64,000 nt of DNA from Brachybacterium sp042666875. Its GTDB lineage: Bacteria; Actinomycetota; Actinomycetes; Actinomycetales; Dermabacteraceae. Below are positions 31,509-40,450 of the stretch, in pieces. The notes under the pieces are model-generated. The model was not told where the DNA came from, did not search any database, and saw only the letters and a list, made by a program, of their open reading frames with translations. The stretch spans positions 248,001 to 312,000 of the forward strand of contig NZ_JBHTCX010000007.1 of the NCBI RefSeq assembly GCF_042666875.1, read 5' to 3'. The translations under genes were made by a program, and so were the position numbers. Each line of letters starts with the position of its first letter. Positions within the stretch are counted from its first letter, which is position 1.

Positions 31509-33743
31509 CTACGAGCGTTCGCGCGCAGCCGAGCCGCGGCCGCGCGCCTCGCGCCGGGCCTTCTTCTCCTTATCGCGCAGCGCCTTCTCGCTGACCGGCG
31601 CGTCGTGGGCGGCCCGCTGGGCGCGGTAGTAGGCGGCGGCCTCGTCCTGGCGCTCCTGCTCCCCGCCGAGGGCGATCGGAGCGCGGACATGACCGGGACG
31701 GATGTCGAAGGCCGCGACCAGGTCCAGCGCGTGCGGGCGCAGCCGCCACAGCAGCCGCCGCACATCGGAGCCGATCTGACGTCCGCGCTGGGAGGAGATC
31801 ATCCCGCTGAGCAGGAACCAGGCCAGGTCGTCCTCGATGGTGCTGAGGCCGTAGAGGTCGCGCACGTCCGTCAGCACGGCGCGGGAGCCCTCATCCTCGA
31901 GATCTTCGATGCCCGCGGTGAAGGCGCGCCAGCGCACCAGATCGGCGTGGGCGCGTGCCGCCTCCAGCATCTCCACCTGGTGCTTGTTGACCTCGGCGGC
32001 CGCGTCGGCGGGATCCATCTTCGCCGCGGGGCGCAGCGCGAGGGCGACCTCCTCGACCTTCACCCGCGCGCGGGCGGTGAGCATCTCCTCCTGGAAATCG
32101 CGCGATCGCATCGAGTCGAACGCACGACGGGTGCTGCCGCGGTCGCTGAGGTCCTGGGCGAGCCGTGCCCAGGGAGTGTGCCGCTTGGCCAGCACCTCGG
32201 CGCGCTTGGCGATGAAGCGGCCGATGCCGGCGCGGTCCACGCTGCGCAGCTCGGAGGTGTAGTCGCTGAGCAGGCGCTTGGCGACCAGCTGCAGCAGGAC
32301 GGTGTTGTCACCCTCGAAGGTGGCGTACACATCGAGGTCCTGGTGCAGGCCCACCAGCTGGTTCTCGGCCATGAAGCCGGCACCGCCGCAGGCCTCGCGG
32401 CACTCCTGGATGGTGTCCAGGGCGAGACGCGTCGAGGTGGGCTTCAGCGCCGCGGCCAGGGTCTCGAGGTCCTCACGGGCCTCGGGCTCCTCGGTGCGTC
32501 CGGAGAAGACGTCGTCGAAGGCCTGCAGCAGCTGCTCATGGGCGAAGGCGCCCGCGTAGGTCGAGGCCAGCTTGGGCAGCAGGCGCTGCAGATGCGCCTG
32601 GTAGTCCAGCAGCACGGTGTCCTGGGTGGGGTCGGCCGCGGTGAACTGGCGGCGCTGGCTCGCGTAGGTGATGGCGATGTGCAGGGCGAGCTGGCCGGCG
32701 CGCACCGCGGACCCGTCCAGCGACACGCGCCCCTGGACGAGGGTGCCGAGCATGGTGAAGAAGCGGCGCCCGGGGGACTCGATGGGCGAGCTGTAGGTCC
32801 CGTCGGGGGCGACGTCCCCGTAGCGGTTCAGCAGGTTGGTGCGGGGCACGCGCACGTCCTCGAAGGCCAGGCGCCCGTTGTCGATCCCGTTCAGACCGCC
32901 CTTGGGGCCGTCGTCCTCGCTCGAGACCCCGGGCAGCAGCCGGCCGTGCTCGTCCCGCACCGGCACGTAGAAGCAGTGGACGCCGTGGTCGACGCCGCGG
33001 GTGATCAGTCGTGCGAACACGGTGGCGGCGCGCGCGTGGATCGCGGCGTTGCCCAGGAAGTCCTTCCAGGCGGCGCGGAACGGGGTGTTGATGACCCATT
33101 CCTCGGTGGCGGGGTCGTAGGTGGCGGTGGTGGCCAGGGACTGCACGTCCGAGCCGTGGCCGATCTCCGTCATCGCGAAGGCACCGGGGGTGGTCAGGTC
33201 CATCGCATCCGGCACCCACCGCCGCTGCTGCTCCTCGTCACCCAGCTGGACGATCGCGGCGGTGAACAGTCCCCACTGCACCCCGGCCTTGATCTGCAGG
33301 GAGGGGTCGGCGACCACGAGCTCCTCGAAGGCCGCGACGTTGGCACCGTTGTCGTTGGGACCGCCGAGGTGCTCGGGGAGCATCGGCCAGGAGACGTTCT
33401 CCGCGGCGAGGCTCTGCAGCTGGGTGAAGACCCGCTCGCGATGCTCGGCGACGGTGTGGTCCAGCGGCCGGTGCAGCTCGGGGCGGGCGGCGCGCTCGCG
33501 GGCGGTGCGGCGGGTCTCGGCCCAGCGGCCCAGGAGCGCCTCGGAGACCGCCTCGACGTCCAGGCGGGCGGAGCCCTCCGGCGGCACCGGGATGGGGCCG
33601 GTGGGTGCGGCGGTGGTGGCGCCCGTGGGGACGGTCGTCGGCCCGGTGGCGGTATCGCTGCTGCTGGAGGCGGTGGTGCCAGCGCTCGCGCGGGAGTGCG
33701 GAGTGCGCTGGGCGGGACCGGTGTGCTCGGTGCGAATGGTCAT
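31509..33743 (-). CDS. Acyl-CoA oxidase/dehydrogenase family flavoprotein
   Basis: 744 aa, closer to acyl-CoA oxidases than to 380-aa dehydrogenases. Residues 1-60 are Ala/Thr/Gly-rich filler. Core motifs: AFAMTEIGHGSDVQ (flavin-binding middle domain), FRAAWKDFLGNAAIHARAA, ECREACGGAGFMAENQL and TFEGDNTVLLQ, whose Glu matches the catalytic base of the oxidase branch. It would introduce the first double bond of beta-oxidation. ATG 33743 overlaps the end of the TetR gene by four bases, so the two are coupled. It is opposite to a thiolase-FabG-MaoC operon, as is FadE5 in mycobacteria. Confidence 0.85.
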   Translation of the reverse strand: MTIRTEHTGPAQRTPHSRASAGTTASSSSDTATGPTTVPTGATTAAPTGPIPVPPEGSARLDVEAVSEALLGRWAETRRTARERAARPELHRPLDHTVAEHRERVFTQLQSLAAENVSWPMLPEHLGGPNDNGANVAAFEELVVADPSLQIKAGVQWGLFTAAIVQLGDEEQQRRWVPDAMDLTTPGAFAMTEIGHGSDVQSLATTATYDPATEEWVINTPFRAAWKDFLGNAAIHARAATVFARLITRGVDHGVHCFYVPVRDEHGRLLPGVSSEDDGPKGGLNGIDNGRLAFEDVRVPRTNLLNRYGDVAPDGTYSSPIESPGRRFFTMLGTLVQGRVSLDGSAVRAGQLALHIAITYASQRRQFTAADPTQDTVLLDYQAHLQRLLPKLASTYAGAFAHEQLLQAFDDVFSGRTEEPEAREDLETLAAALKPTSTRLALDTIQECREACGGAGFMAENQLVGLHQDLDVYATFEGDNTVLLQLVAKRLLSDYTSELRSVDRAGIGRFIAKRAEVLAKRHTPWARLAQDLSDRGSTRRAFDSMRSRDFQEEMLTARARVKVEEVALALRPAAKMDPADAAAEVNKHQVEMLEAARAHADLVRWRAFTAGIEDLEDEGSRAVLTDVRDLYGLSTIEDDLAWFLLSGMISSQRGRQIGSDVRRLLWRLRPHALDLVAAFDIRPGHVRAPIALGGEQERQDEAAAYYRAQRAAHDAPVSEKALRDKEKKARREARGRGSAARERS

Positions 33744-34444
33744 GCGTGCATTCCCTTCATGAGCCAGGTGACGAGGTAGGTGACGAGCTGGTCGGAGGTG
33801 ATGGGTGCGGGGACAGCGGCGTCGCCGTCGGCGGCCTCGCCGCGCTCCCGCTGCGTGCTGTGCTTCTCGCGCCTGTCGTGGTGCTCGTGGTTCCCGTGCT
33901 TGTCGTACTCCTCGAGCTCGGTCATCCAGGTGTCGACCGCGCCCTCGACGAAGCCGACCGCTCCGTGGGCCCACAGCTGCGGGGAGGGGACCTCCTCGGG
34001 CAGGAACGTGGTCACCAGGCGCGCCACGGCGTGCAGGAAGTGGTTCAGCCCGTCGCTGGGGCGGGTGACGAAGCGGTAGACGCCGGGGGAGCGCTGCGTG
34101 GTCTCGACATAGGCGCGGATCATCGCGCGGATGCGCTCGTCGGCGTCCGGTTTGCGCCCGGCGTCGGACTCGAGCGCCCGCAGCTCCGCGACCAGCTTGC
34201 GATGCATGGTGGACAGGATGCTGCGGCCCAGGGCACGTTGCAGGTGCGCCTTGTCCTCGAAGTAGCGGTAGACGATCGACTTCGAGGTGCCGGAGGCCGC
34301 GGCGATGTCCTCCATGGTCACGTCCGGGCCCTGCTCGTGGATCAGGTGCCGGGCCACGTCGAGCAGCTCGGCGCGGCGCTGTTCCCGGTGCTGGGCCCAG
34401 CGGGCCGACCGTCCGTCCACGGGGGCTTGCGTCGTCGCGTTCAC
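33740..34444 (-). CDS. TetR family transcriptional regulator of the fatty-acid cluster
   Basis: 234 aa. N-terminal helix-turn-helix ELLDVARHLIHEQGPDVTMEDIAA followed by SGTSKSIVYRYFEDKAHL (residues about 25-65), then a ligand domain; a His/Arg/Glu-rich stretch around residue 190 precedes the last helix. GTG 34444 is the start: a TACCGT box sits 7 nt upstream and there is no ribosome site. It overlaps the downstream acyl-CoA gene by four bases and faces the thiolase operon, so it most likely controls both, sensing an acyl-CoA; the ligand is unknown. Confidence 0.85.
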   Translation of the reverse strand: MNATTQAPVDGRSARWAQHREQRRAELLDVARHLIHEQGPDVTMEDIAAASGTSKSIVYRYFEDKAHLQRALGRSILSTMHRKLVAELRALESDAGRKPDADERIRAMIRAYVETTQRSPGVYRFVTRPSDGLNHFLHAVARLVTTFLPEEVPSPQLWAHGAVGFVEGAVDTWMTELEEYDKHGNHEHHDRREKHSTQRERGEAADGDAAVPAPITSDQLVTYLVTWLMKGMHA

Positions 34445-34451
34445 GGAACCT

Positions 34452-34457
34452 ACGGTA
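34452..34457 (-). promoter_or_regulatory. -10 box of a probable leaderless mRNA (tetR)
   Basis: TACCGT on the minus strand, 7 nt before GTG 34444; TTTACC 19 bp further up may be the -35. The box overlaps the CGGTA-N5-TACCG palindrome, so the regulator could repress itself. Confidence 0.5.
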
Positions 34458-34467
34458 TCAAGTACCG
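34453..34467. promoter_or_regulatory. Candidate TetR operator
   Basis: CGGTATCAAGTACCG is a perfect palindrome apart from its 5-nt centre. It lies in the 123-bp divergent gap, over the tetR -10 box and near the -35 position of the thiolase operon (TAAAGT -10 candidate at 34479-34484). Confidence 0.45.
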
Positions 34468-34567
34468 GCGGTCCTAGGTAAAGTTCTCCGCAGAATCTGG
34501 TTCCGCGTCTCCCGACGACCCGACGAGACGTTCTCTGACGAAGAGTCCCACGAAGAGGTGCACAGCA

Positions 34568-35884
34568 GTGAATGATTTCCCGCGCGAGGCTCTGATCCTC
34601 GGTGGCAACCGCATCCCGTTCGCCCGCGCCGGCGGCGCCTACGCTGGCATCTCCAACCAGGATCTGCTCACCGCGACCCTCGAGGGCCTGGTGGCGCGCT
34701 TCGGCCTGCAGGGCGCGAAGCTCGGCGAGGTCGCCGGGGGCGCGGTCCTCAAGCTGGCCGGCGACCTGAACCTCACCCGCGAGAGCGCGCTGGGCACGCC
34801 GCTGGATCCCCGCACCCCGGCGATCGACCTGTCCAAGGCGTGCGCGACCAGCCTGGAGACGGTCGTCCACATCTCCAACCGGATCCAGTTGGGACAGATC
34901 GACTCCGGCATCGCCTGCGGCGTCGACTCCGCCTCGGATTCCCCGATCGAGGTCACCCCGCGCCTGCGCCGGATCCTGCACCGCGCGTTCTCCGCCAAGA
35001 CCGCCGTGCAGCGCCTCAAGGCACTCGGTGCGATCCGCCCGGCGGACCTCGCCCCGGTCCCGCCGCGCAACGGAGAGCCCCGTACCGGGCTCTCGATGGG
35101 TGAGCACATGGCTCTGACCGCTGCTCAGTGGGGCATCGACCGCCAGGCCCAGGACGAGCTCGCGCTCGCCTCCCATCAGCATCTTGCCGCGGCCTACGAC
35201 GCCGGCTTCTTCGACGACCTGGTCACCGGGTACCGCGGTCTCGCCCGCGACCAGAACCTCCGCCCGGACTCGTCGCTCGAGAAGCTCGCCTCGCTCAAGC
35301 CCGTCTTCGGGACGAAGTCCCCGCAGGTCGCCGAACCGACCATGACGGCCGGGAACTCGACGCCCCTGACCGACGGCGCCTCCTCCGTGCTGATGGGCAG
35401 CCGGGAATGGGCCGACGAGCGCGGCCTGCGGCCGCTGGCCCGCGTGGTCGATGCCCGCACCGCGGCGGTCGACTTCGTCCACGGTCAGGAAGGGCTGCTG
35501 ATGGCACCCGTCTACGCGGTGCCGGAGCTGCTCGACGACCACGGCCTGACCCTGCAGGATCTGGACTTCTACGAGATCCACGAGGCCTTCGCCGCCACCG
35601 TGCTGGCGACCCTGAAGGCCTGGGAGTCCGACGAGTTCTGCCGCGAGCGGCTCGACCGGGGCGGCGCGCTGGGCGCCATCGACCGCAGCAAGCTCAACGT
35701 CGCCGGCTCCTCGCTCGCGGCCGGGCACCCCTTCGCCGCCACCGGCGGGCGCATCGTGGCGACCCTGGCGAAGCTTCTCGACGAGCGTGCCCGGGAGACC
35801 GGCCGCGTCCAGCGCGGCCTGGTCTCGGTGTGCGCCGCCGCCGGCCAGGGCACCGTCGCGGTGCTGGAGTCCGTCGCGCCCTGA
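34568..35884 (+). CDS. Acetyl-CoA C-acyltransferase (thiolase, FadI/FadA2-like)
   Basis: 438 aa, the length of the FadI-type branch. Nucleophile C92 in KACATSLE; the NEAF-equivalent YEIHEAFAAT with its His; GHPFAATGGR; and the second catalytic Cys in CAAAGQG. It cleaves 3-ketoacyl-CoA to acetyl-CoA and a shortened acyl-CoA, or runs backwards in condensation. GTG start after AAGAGGTG. First gene of a three-gene operon with FabG-like and MaoC-like genes. Confidence 0.88.
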   Translation: MNDFPREALILGGNRIPFARAGGAYAGISNQDLLTATLEGLVARFGLQGAKLGEVAGGAVLKLAGDLNLTRESALGTPLDPRTPAIDLSKACATSLETVVHISNRIQLGQIDSGIACGVDSASDSPIEVTPRLRRILHRAFSAKTAVQRLKALGAIRPADLAPVPPRNGEPRTGLSMGEHMALTAAQWGIDRQAQDELALASHQHLAAAYDAGFFDDLVTGYRGLARDQNLRPDSSLEKLASLKPVFGTKSPQVAEPTMTAGNSTPLTDGASSVLMGSREWADERGLRPLARVVDARTAAVDFVHGQEGLLMAPVYAVPELLDDHGLTLQDLDFYEIHEAFAATVLATLKAWESDEFCRERLDRGGALGAIDRSKLNVAGSSLAAGHPFAATGGRIVATLAKLLDERARETGRVQRGLVSVCAAAGQGTVAVLESVAP

Positions 35885-35979
35885 TCCGCCCGCGCGCCGG
35901 CCCGGTCATGCGCCGGCCCGGCCGCGCACCGACCCCGCCCCGGCGCCGCCGAGCGCGCCCCACGCCTCCTGGAGGACTC

Positions 35980-37320
35980 ATGACCGACGCCTACACCCGC
36001 TTCGTCCGCTCCGGCCCGGGCAGGTTCATCGCCTCCCGCGCCGGCCTGCCCCGGCCCGCGCCGCTGCCGCGCCGCGGCGACCGGCCCGAACCCGTGCTGG
36101 GGCCGGTCGTCGTGCTCGGGGAATCGGAGGGCGCCGACGCCGTGGCGCACCTGCTGCTGTCCTGGGGAGCCGATGTCCGGCGCCGCTTCGAGGAGCTGCG
36201 CACCGTCGGCTCCGTGGTCGCCGTGCTCGACGAGGTCTCCACCCCCTCGGACCTCGGCCGGATCCTGCTGCCGCTGGCCGGCGCGATGCGCTCGCTCGCG
36301 CCCGGCGCCCGCGTGGTGACGATCTCCCGGCCCGCGCGCGGTGAGGACCCGGCCCGTGACGCCGCCCGTGGCGGGGTCGAAGGGTTCCTGCGCTCACTCG
36401 CCCACGAGATGCGCGGCGGGGCCACCGCCAACGGCATCCTGGTCGCGGACGGGGTCGGCCTGGACGCGCCGGGCGTGACGGGCGCCCTGAGGTTCCTGCT
36501 CTCGGCCCGCAGCGCCTTCGTCGCCGGCCAGTTCCTCACCGTCTCGAGCGAGGCCGGCTCGGCCACCGGGGACGCCGCCGCGCCGCTGGCCGGACGCACC
36601 GCCCTGGTCACCGGCGCCGCCCGCGGCATCGGCGCGGCCATCGCCCGCACCCTTGCGGCCGACGGCGCCCGGCTCGTGGTCCTGGACGTGCCCGCCGCCG
36701 GCACCGAGCTCTCCCGTCTGGCCAATGAGCTCCGCGCCGTACCGATCCAGCTCGACGTCACCTCCGACGGTGCCGGGGACCGGCTGATCTCGTTCCTGCG
36801 CGAGCGCTCCCTGGTGCTGGACGCGGTGGTGCTGAATGCCGGCATCACCCGCGACAAGCTCTTCGCCAACATGACCCCGCAGAAGTGGGACCCCGTGCTC
36901 GCGGTGAACATCGCCAGCCAGATCACCCTCACCGAGGCACTGATCGAGGCCGGTGATGTGCTCGGCGATCAGCCTCGCGTGGTCTCGCTGGCCTCGACCA
37001 GCGGAATCGCCGGCAACCGGGGTCAGACGAACTATGCGGCCTCCAAGGCCGGCGTGATCGCCTTCGTCGAGGCGCTCGCCGCCCGCCTGGAGCCCGTCGG
37101 CGGCACCGCGAACGCCGTCGCCCCCGGGTTCATCGAGACGGAGATGACCGCGCGGATGCCGGCGGTCTCCCGGGAGGTCGCCCGGCGTCTGAACTCCCTG
37201 CAGCAGGGCGGCCTGCCGGTGGACGTGGCCGAGGCGATCTCGTTCCTGTCCTCCGCCGAGGCCGGGGGCCTCCGCGGCGAGACGCTGCGGGTGTGCGGAC
37301 AGAACCTGGTGGGGAGGTGA
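35980..37320 (+). CDS. High-molecular-weight 3-oxoacyl-ACP/CoA reductase (FabG4-like)
   Basis: 446 aa, about 200 more than normal FabG. Residues 1-195 are a degenerate Rossmann-like domain without a glycine motif. Residues from about 205 are a full SDR: TALVTGAARGIG cofactor loop, NAG (about 288), catalytic SLASTSG with Ser and YAASK (Tyr/Lys, about 349-353). This matches mycobacterial FabG4 (Rv0242c). ATG follows a perfect GGAGGA. It reduces 3-oxoacyl chains or, in reverse, oxidises 3-hydroxyacyl-CoA. Confidence 0.87.
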   Translation: MTDAYTRFVRSGPGRFIASRAGLPRPAPLPRRGDRPEPVLGPVVVLGESEGADAVAHLLLSWGADVRRRFEELRTVGSVVAVLDEVSTPSDLGRILLPLAGAMRSLAPGARVVTISRPARGEDPARDAARGGVEGFLRSLAHEMRGGATANGILVADGVGLDAPGVTGALRFLLSARSAFVAGQFLTVSSEAGSATGDAAAPLAGRTALVTGAARGIGAAIARTLAADGARLVVLDVPAAGTELSRLANELRAVPIQLDVTSDGAGDRLISFLRERSLVLDAVVLNAGITRDKLFANMTPQKWDPVLAVNIASQITLTEALIEAGDVLGDQPRVVSLASTSGIAGNRGQTNYAASKAGVIAFVEALAARLEPVGGTANAVAPGFIETEMTARMPAVSREVARRLNSLQQGGLPVDVAEAISFLSSAEAGGLRGETLRVCGQNLVGR

Positions 37321-37325
37321 GCGCT

Positions 37326-38315
37326 ATGACCTCCGCCTCGTCCGAGCCCTCCCGCGAGCGGGTCAAGGACCTCGCCGACGTCCCCTCGTTCCCCGCCGTG
37401 TACGCCGCCGCGCTGGATCCTCGCTCGAACCGCGGCCGCGCGCGAGGCCCGCGGAGTCCCCGGGGTTCGAGGAGCGCGGCGGGCGCGGCCGCCCCTGCGG
37501 CTCTCCCCGAGGTCGCCTACCGGGTGCGCGGCCTGCGACTGGACGCCGAGCGCGCCCGCGACTTCGACCATTTTCTGGGCGGGCCGGCCACGGATCTCGT
37601 CCACCCCGGCGTGCTGCACGTCCTCGCCTTCCCGCTCTCCCTCGCCCTGATGGCCCGGCGCGACTTCCCCTTCGCGCTGCTGGGCCTGGTCCATCTGCGC
37701 AACCAGGTCCTCCAGCACCGTCCGGTGCGGGTCGGGGAGCTGGTGGACGTCGAGTGCCGGGTCAGGGACCTGCGGCCCCACCGCAAGGGCCGCACGTTCG
37801 AGGCCGTCTCCACCATCCTCGGCCAGGACGGCGAGATCATCGCCACGGACGTCTCGACGTACCTGGCCAAGGGCGACGGCGCGGCGGACGGCGACCGCGA
37901 CCAGGGCGGCGGGAGCTCCGGCGAACCCACCGCGCGCCGGGACTTCGAGCCGCCGCCGCCGACCGGGCGCTGGCGGCTGCCGGCAGACACCGGTCGCCGC
38001 TACGCCGCGGTCTCCGGTGACGTCAACCCGATCCATCTCTCGGCCCTCAGCGCCCGGGCGTTCGGCTTCCCGCGGGCGATCGCGCACGGGATGTACACCG
38101 CCTCGCGTGCCTTCACCGAATCACGCGTGGACCTCTCCCGCCCGCTGCGCTGGGACGTCTCCTTCGACGCGCCCGTTACCCTGCCGGGCACCGTGCTGGT
38201 GGCCTATGAGGATCACGACGAGAGCGGCTCGGTCCGCTGCGTGGGCTGGCGCGCGGCGTCCTCGGGGAAGGGGCCGCGCCGCTGCTTCGAGGTGGAGGTC
38301 ACGACGCTGGGCTGA
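37326..38315 (+). CDS. MaoC-like double hot-dog hydratase/dehydratase (HtdX-like)
   Basis: 329 aa. N-terminal hot dog about residues 65-180, a polar linker, then the catalytic hot dog with YAAVSGDVNPIHLSALSARA (Asp/His hydratase motif, about 225) and FPRAIAHGMY. It should hydrate enoyl-CoA or dehydrate 3-hydroxyacyl-CoA/ACP. ATG 37326 is 8 nt after GGGGAGG; the GTG at 37317 overlapping the previous stop has no site. Third gene of the operon; order and types match Rv0241c-Rv0244c of M. tuberculosis. Confidence 0.85.
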   Translation: MTSASSEPSRERVKDLADVPSFPAVYAAALDPRSNRGRARGPRSPRGSRSAAGAAAPAALPEVAYRVRGLRLDAERARDFDHFLGGPATDLVHPGVLHVLAFPLSLALMARRDFPFALLGLVHLRNQVLQHRPVRVGELVDVECRVRDLRPHRKGRTFEAVSTILGQDGEIIATDVSTYLAKGDGAADGDRDQGGGSSGEPTARRDFEPPPPTGRWRLPADTGRRYAAVSGDVNPIHLSALSARAFGFPRAIAHGMYTASRAFTESRVDLSRPLRWDVSFDAPVTLPGTVLVAYEDHDESGSVRCVGWRAASSGKGPRRCFEVEVTTLG

Positions 38316-38333
38316 GCGTCCCGTCCCCGCCGC

Positions 38334-39311
38334 TCAGAGCGACCGGTTCCCGCCGCTCAGTGCGTCCTGCAGCATCTGTAGCAGGTGGTCGATGAACTCC
38401 TCGGGACGCACGTCCGTCAGCACGTCCACGTTCGGTGCGCGTCCCCACCGACCCAGCTCGTCGCCGACGGTCTGCCCCCTGGTCAGCATGCCGGTCAGCT
38501 CCACATCCACCGCCAGCGGTCTCGTGCGCGCGAAGCCGCCGGTGACCGCATGAGCGGCCACCAGTGGGTCGTGGACGTGCGCCATCCAGCCGAACCCGTC
38601 GGCCTGATGGAACTCGAAGTACCAGCGCAGCGCGTCCACCAGGATCGTGGCCACCGGGTGACCGGTGCGGTCGGCGGTCCCCTGGAGCCGGCTGAGGGTC
38701 GCGGAGGTGAAACGGACCGTCTCCGTGGCCTCGAGGGAGCCCAGCACCGGCCGTTGCGGGGCGCCGGTGAACGCCGCGAGCACCTGCTGTGCGGCCTCGG
38801 GATCCACGGCGATGTTCCACTCGCTGGTCGGGCCGGTATTGCCGCGATGATTGATGGCCCCGCCCATGATGTGCAGCCTCCGCAGCAGACGGGGCAGCTC
38901 CGGGTCCAGTTCCAGGGCGAGGGCGAGGTTCGTGTGCGGGCCGAGCACCAGGCCGACGAGCTCGCCCGGATGCGCCCGCGCCGTCTCGACCCACAGCTGC
39001 GCGCCCTCGCGCGGGTCGCCGCTGGTCGTCGGCTCCGGCAGATGCGCATGGCCGAGTCCCTGGGGGCCGTGGGTGTCGTCGGCCGTCATCAGGTCGGCGG
39101 TTAGCGGGGCGGCCGCCCCACGGGAGACCGGGGCGTCGATGCCGAGCAGCTCGGCCAGGACCAGGTTGTTGCGGTGGACGGCCGCGACCTCGACGTTGCC
39201 GGCGCTCGAGACGACCCCCGCGATCCGGACGTCGGGATGGCCGGCGAGGTAGGTCAGGGCGATCGCGTCGTCGATCCCGGTGTCGCAGTCGACGAGGACG
39301 GGGAGAGTCAT
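38334..39311 (-). CDS. Inosine-uridine preferring nucleoside hydrolase family protein
   Basis: 325 aa. The calcium-binding cluster VDCDTGIDDAIAL starts at residue 7, and GPHTNLALAL and MGGAINHRGNTGPTSEWNIAVDPEAA are typical of the family. It hydrolyses the N-glycosidic bond of ribonucleosides, for salvage. Convergent with the MaoC gene (18 bp apart), divergent from the pirin gene. Leaderless start: TACGCT box 6 nt before the ATG. Confidence 0.9.
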   Translation of the reverse strand: MTLPVLVDCDTGIDDAIALTYLAGHPDVRIAGVVSSAGNVEVAAVHRNNLVLAELLGIDAPVSRGAAAPLTADLMTADDTHGPQGLGHAHLPEPTTSGDPREGAQLWVETARAHPGELVGLVLGPHTNLALALELDPELPRLLRRLHIMGGAINHRGNTGPTSEWNIAVDPEAAQQVLAAFTGAPQRPVLGSLEATETVRFTSATLSRLQGTADRTGHPVATILVDALRWYFEFHQADGFGWMAHVHDPLVAAHAVTGGFARTRPLAVDVELTGMLTRGQTVGDELGRWGRAPNVDVLTDVRPEEFIDHLLQMLQDALSGGNRSL

Positions 39312-39317
39312 GGCCTC

Positions 39318-39323
39318 AGCGTA
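39318..39323 (-). promoter_or_regulatory. -10 box of a probable leaderless mRNA (nucleoside hydrolase)
   Basis: TACGCT on the minus strand, 6 nt before the ATG at 39311. It shares a 92-bp divergent gap with the leaderless pirin promoter. Confidence 0.5.
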
Positions 39324-39391
39324 CGGACCCCGGCACGGGGAGCACCGTCAGGGACCGGATCGGGCCGGGCTCTGTTCGGGCTCCGCCCGCC

Positions 39392-39397
39392 TAGACT
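39392..39397 (+). promoter_or_regulatory. -10 box of a probable leaderless mRNA (pirin gene)
   Basis: TAGACT, 6 nt before the ATG at 39404. No Shine-Dalgarno sequence precedes the gene. Confidence 0.55.
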
Positions 39398-39403
39398 CGA
39401 CCC

Positions 39404-40450
39404 ATGAGCCCGCTGACCGACTTCCTCCTGCTCAGCCCACGGGAGGTCCCCCTGGGCGGGCCGCGGGGGATGAGCGTGCACCGCACCCTGCCCGCGAAGG
39501 AGACCTCGCTGATCGGCGCATGGTGCTTCGCCGACCACTTCGGGCCCGACGACGTCTCCACCGGCGGCGGCATGCAGGTGGCGCGGCATCCGCATACGGG
39601 GCTGGCGACCGTGTCGTGGCTGTTCGAGGGCGCGATCACGCATCGGGACTCGATCGGCAGCCACGCCTTGGTGCGCCCCGGCGACGTCGACATGATGGCC
39701 GCCGGAGCGGGCATCACCCACTCGGAGTTCTCCACCAACGACACCACCGTCCTGCACGGCGTCCAGCTCTGGTACGCCCTGCCCGAACGCACCCGCTTCA
39801 CCACCCGCGAGTTCGCGATGCACACCCCCGCCCCGCGCGCCACCGACACGGCTCGGATACGGGTGGGCATGGGGCGCCTGCGAGCGGTGGACGAGGCCGG
39901 CGACGTGCTCGAGGACCACAGCCCGCTGAGGACCGACACCGAGCTGTCGATGGCGCAGATCGATCTGGGCGCCGGCGCGTCCCTGCGCCTCGACCTCGAG
40001 CCCGGCCACGAGCACGGCGTGCTCGTCGACCGCGGCCGGGCGCTGCTGCGCACCGGGGCGCGCTCCCTCGACGCGGGCCGCGGCGAGCTCGCGGTGCTGC
40101 CCGACGGCGCCGATCACCTGGAGCTCCGCGCCGACGACGGGGAGGACCTCCGCGTGATGCTGCTCGGCGGTGAGCCGCTGGGGGAGGACATCATCATGTG
40201 GTCGAACTTCGTGGGCCGCACCCATGAGGAGATCGAGCAGTTCCGCGCCCGCTACCAGGCCGAGATCGGCGTCGAGCTCGGTCTGGAGGACGCCCCGATC
40301 GCCGGCATCGCCCGTGAGCGCGGCGGCCTCGGCGCCGAGGACGAGCAGTTCGGCCCCTTCGCCCCGCACACCCCACCGGCCATCCCGGCCCCACAGCTGC
40401 CGAACGGTCGCCTGCGTTCCCGCGGGCGAGCCGGCCGCCCCACCGCATGA
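39404..40450 (+). CDS. Pirin family protein
   Basis: 348 aa two-cupin protein. Iron ligands of the N-terminal cupin are visible in RHPHTGLATVSW (two His, about residues 65-67) and GITHSEFS (His and Glu, about 107-109). Members act as quercetinases or redox-linked regulators; the role here is unknown. The last 40 residues are Pro/Arg-rich. Its end overlaps the next methyltransferase gene by four bases. Confidence 0.85.
   Translation: MSPLTDFLLLSPREVPLGGPRGMSVHRTLPAKETSLIGAWCFADHFGPDDVSTGGGMQVARHPHTGLATVSWLFEGAITHRDSIGSHALVRPGDVDMMAAGAGITHSEFSTNDTTVLHGVQLWYALPERTRFTTREFAMHTPAPRATDTARIRVGMGRLRAVDEAGDVLEDHSPLRTDTELSMAQIDLGAGASLRLDLEPGHEHGVLVDRGRALLRTGARSLDAGRGELAVLPDGADHLELRADDGEDLRVMLLGGEPLGEDIIMWSNFVGRTHEEIEQFRARYQAEIGVELGLEDAPIAGIARERGGLGAEDEQFGPFAPHTPPAIPAPQLPNGRLRSRGRAGRPTA

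Noticed and set aside
29071..31629. An 852-codon open frame on the plus strand
   Set aside because: Antisense to purL, no motif and no ribosome site; a mirror effect of high GC.
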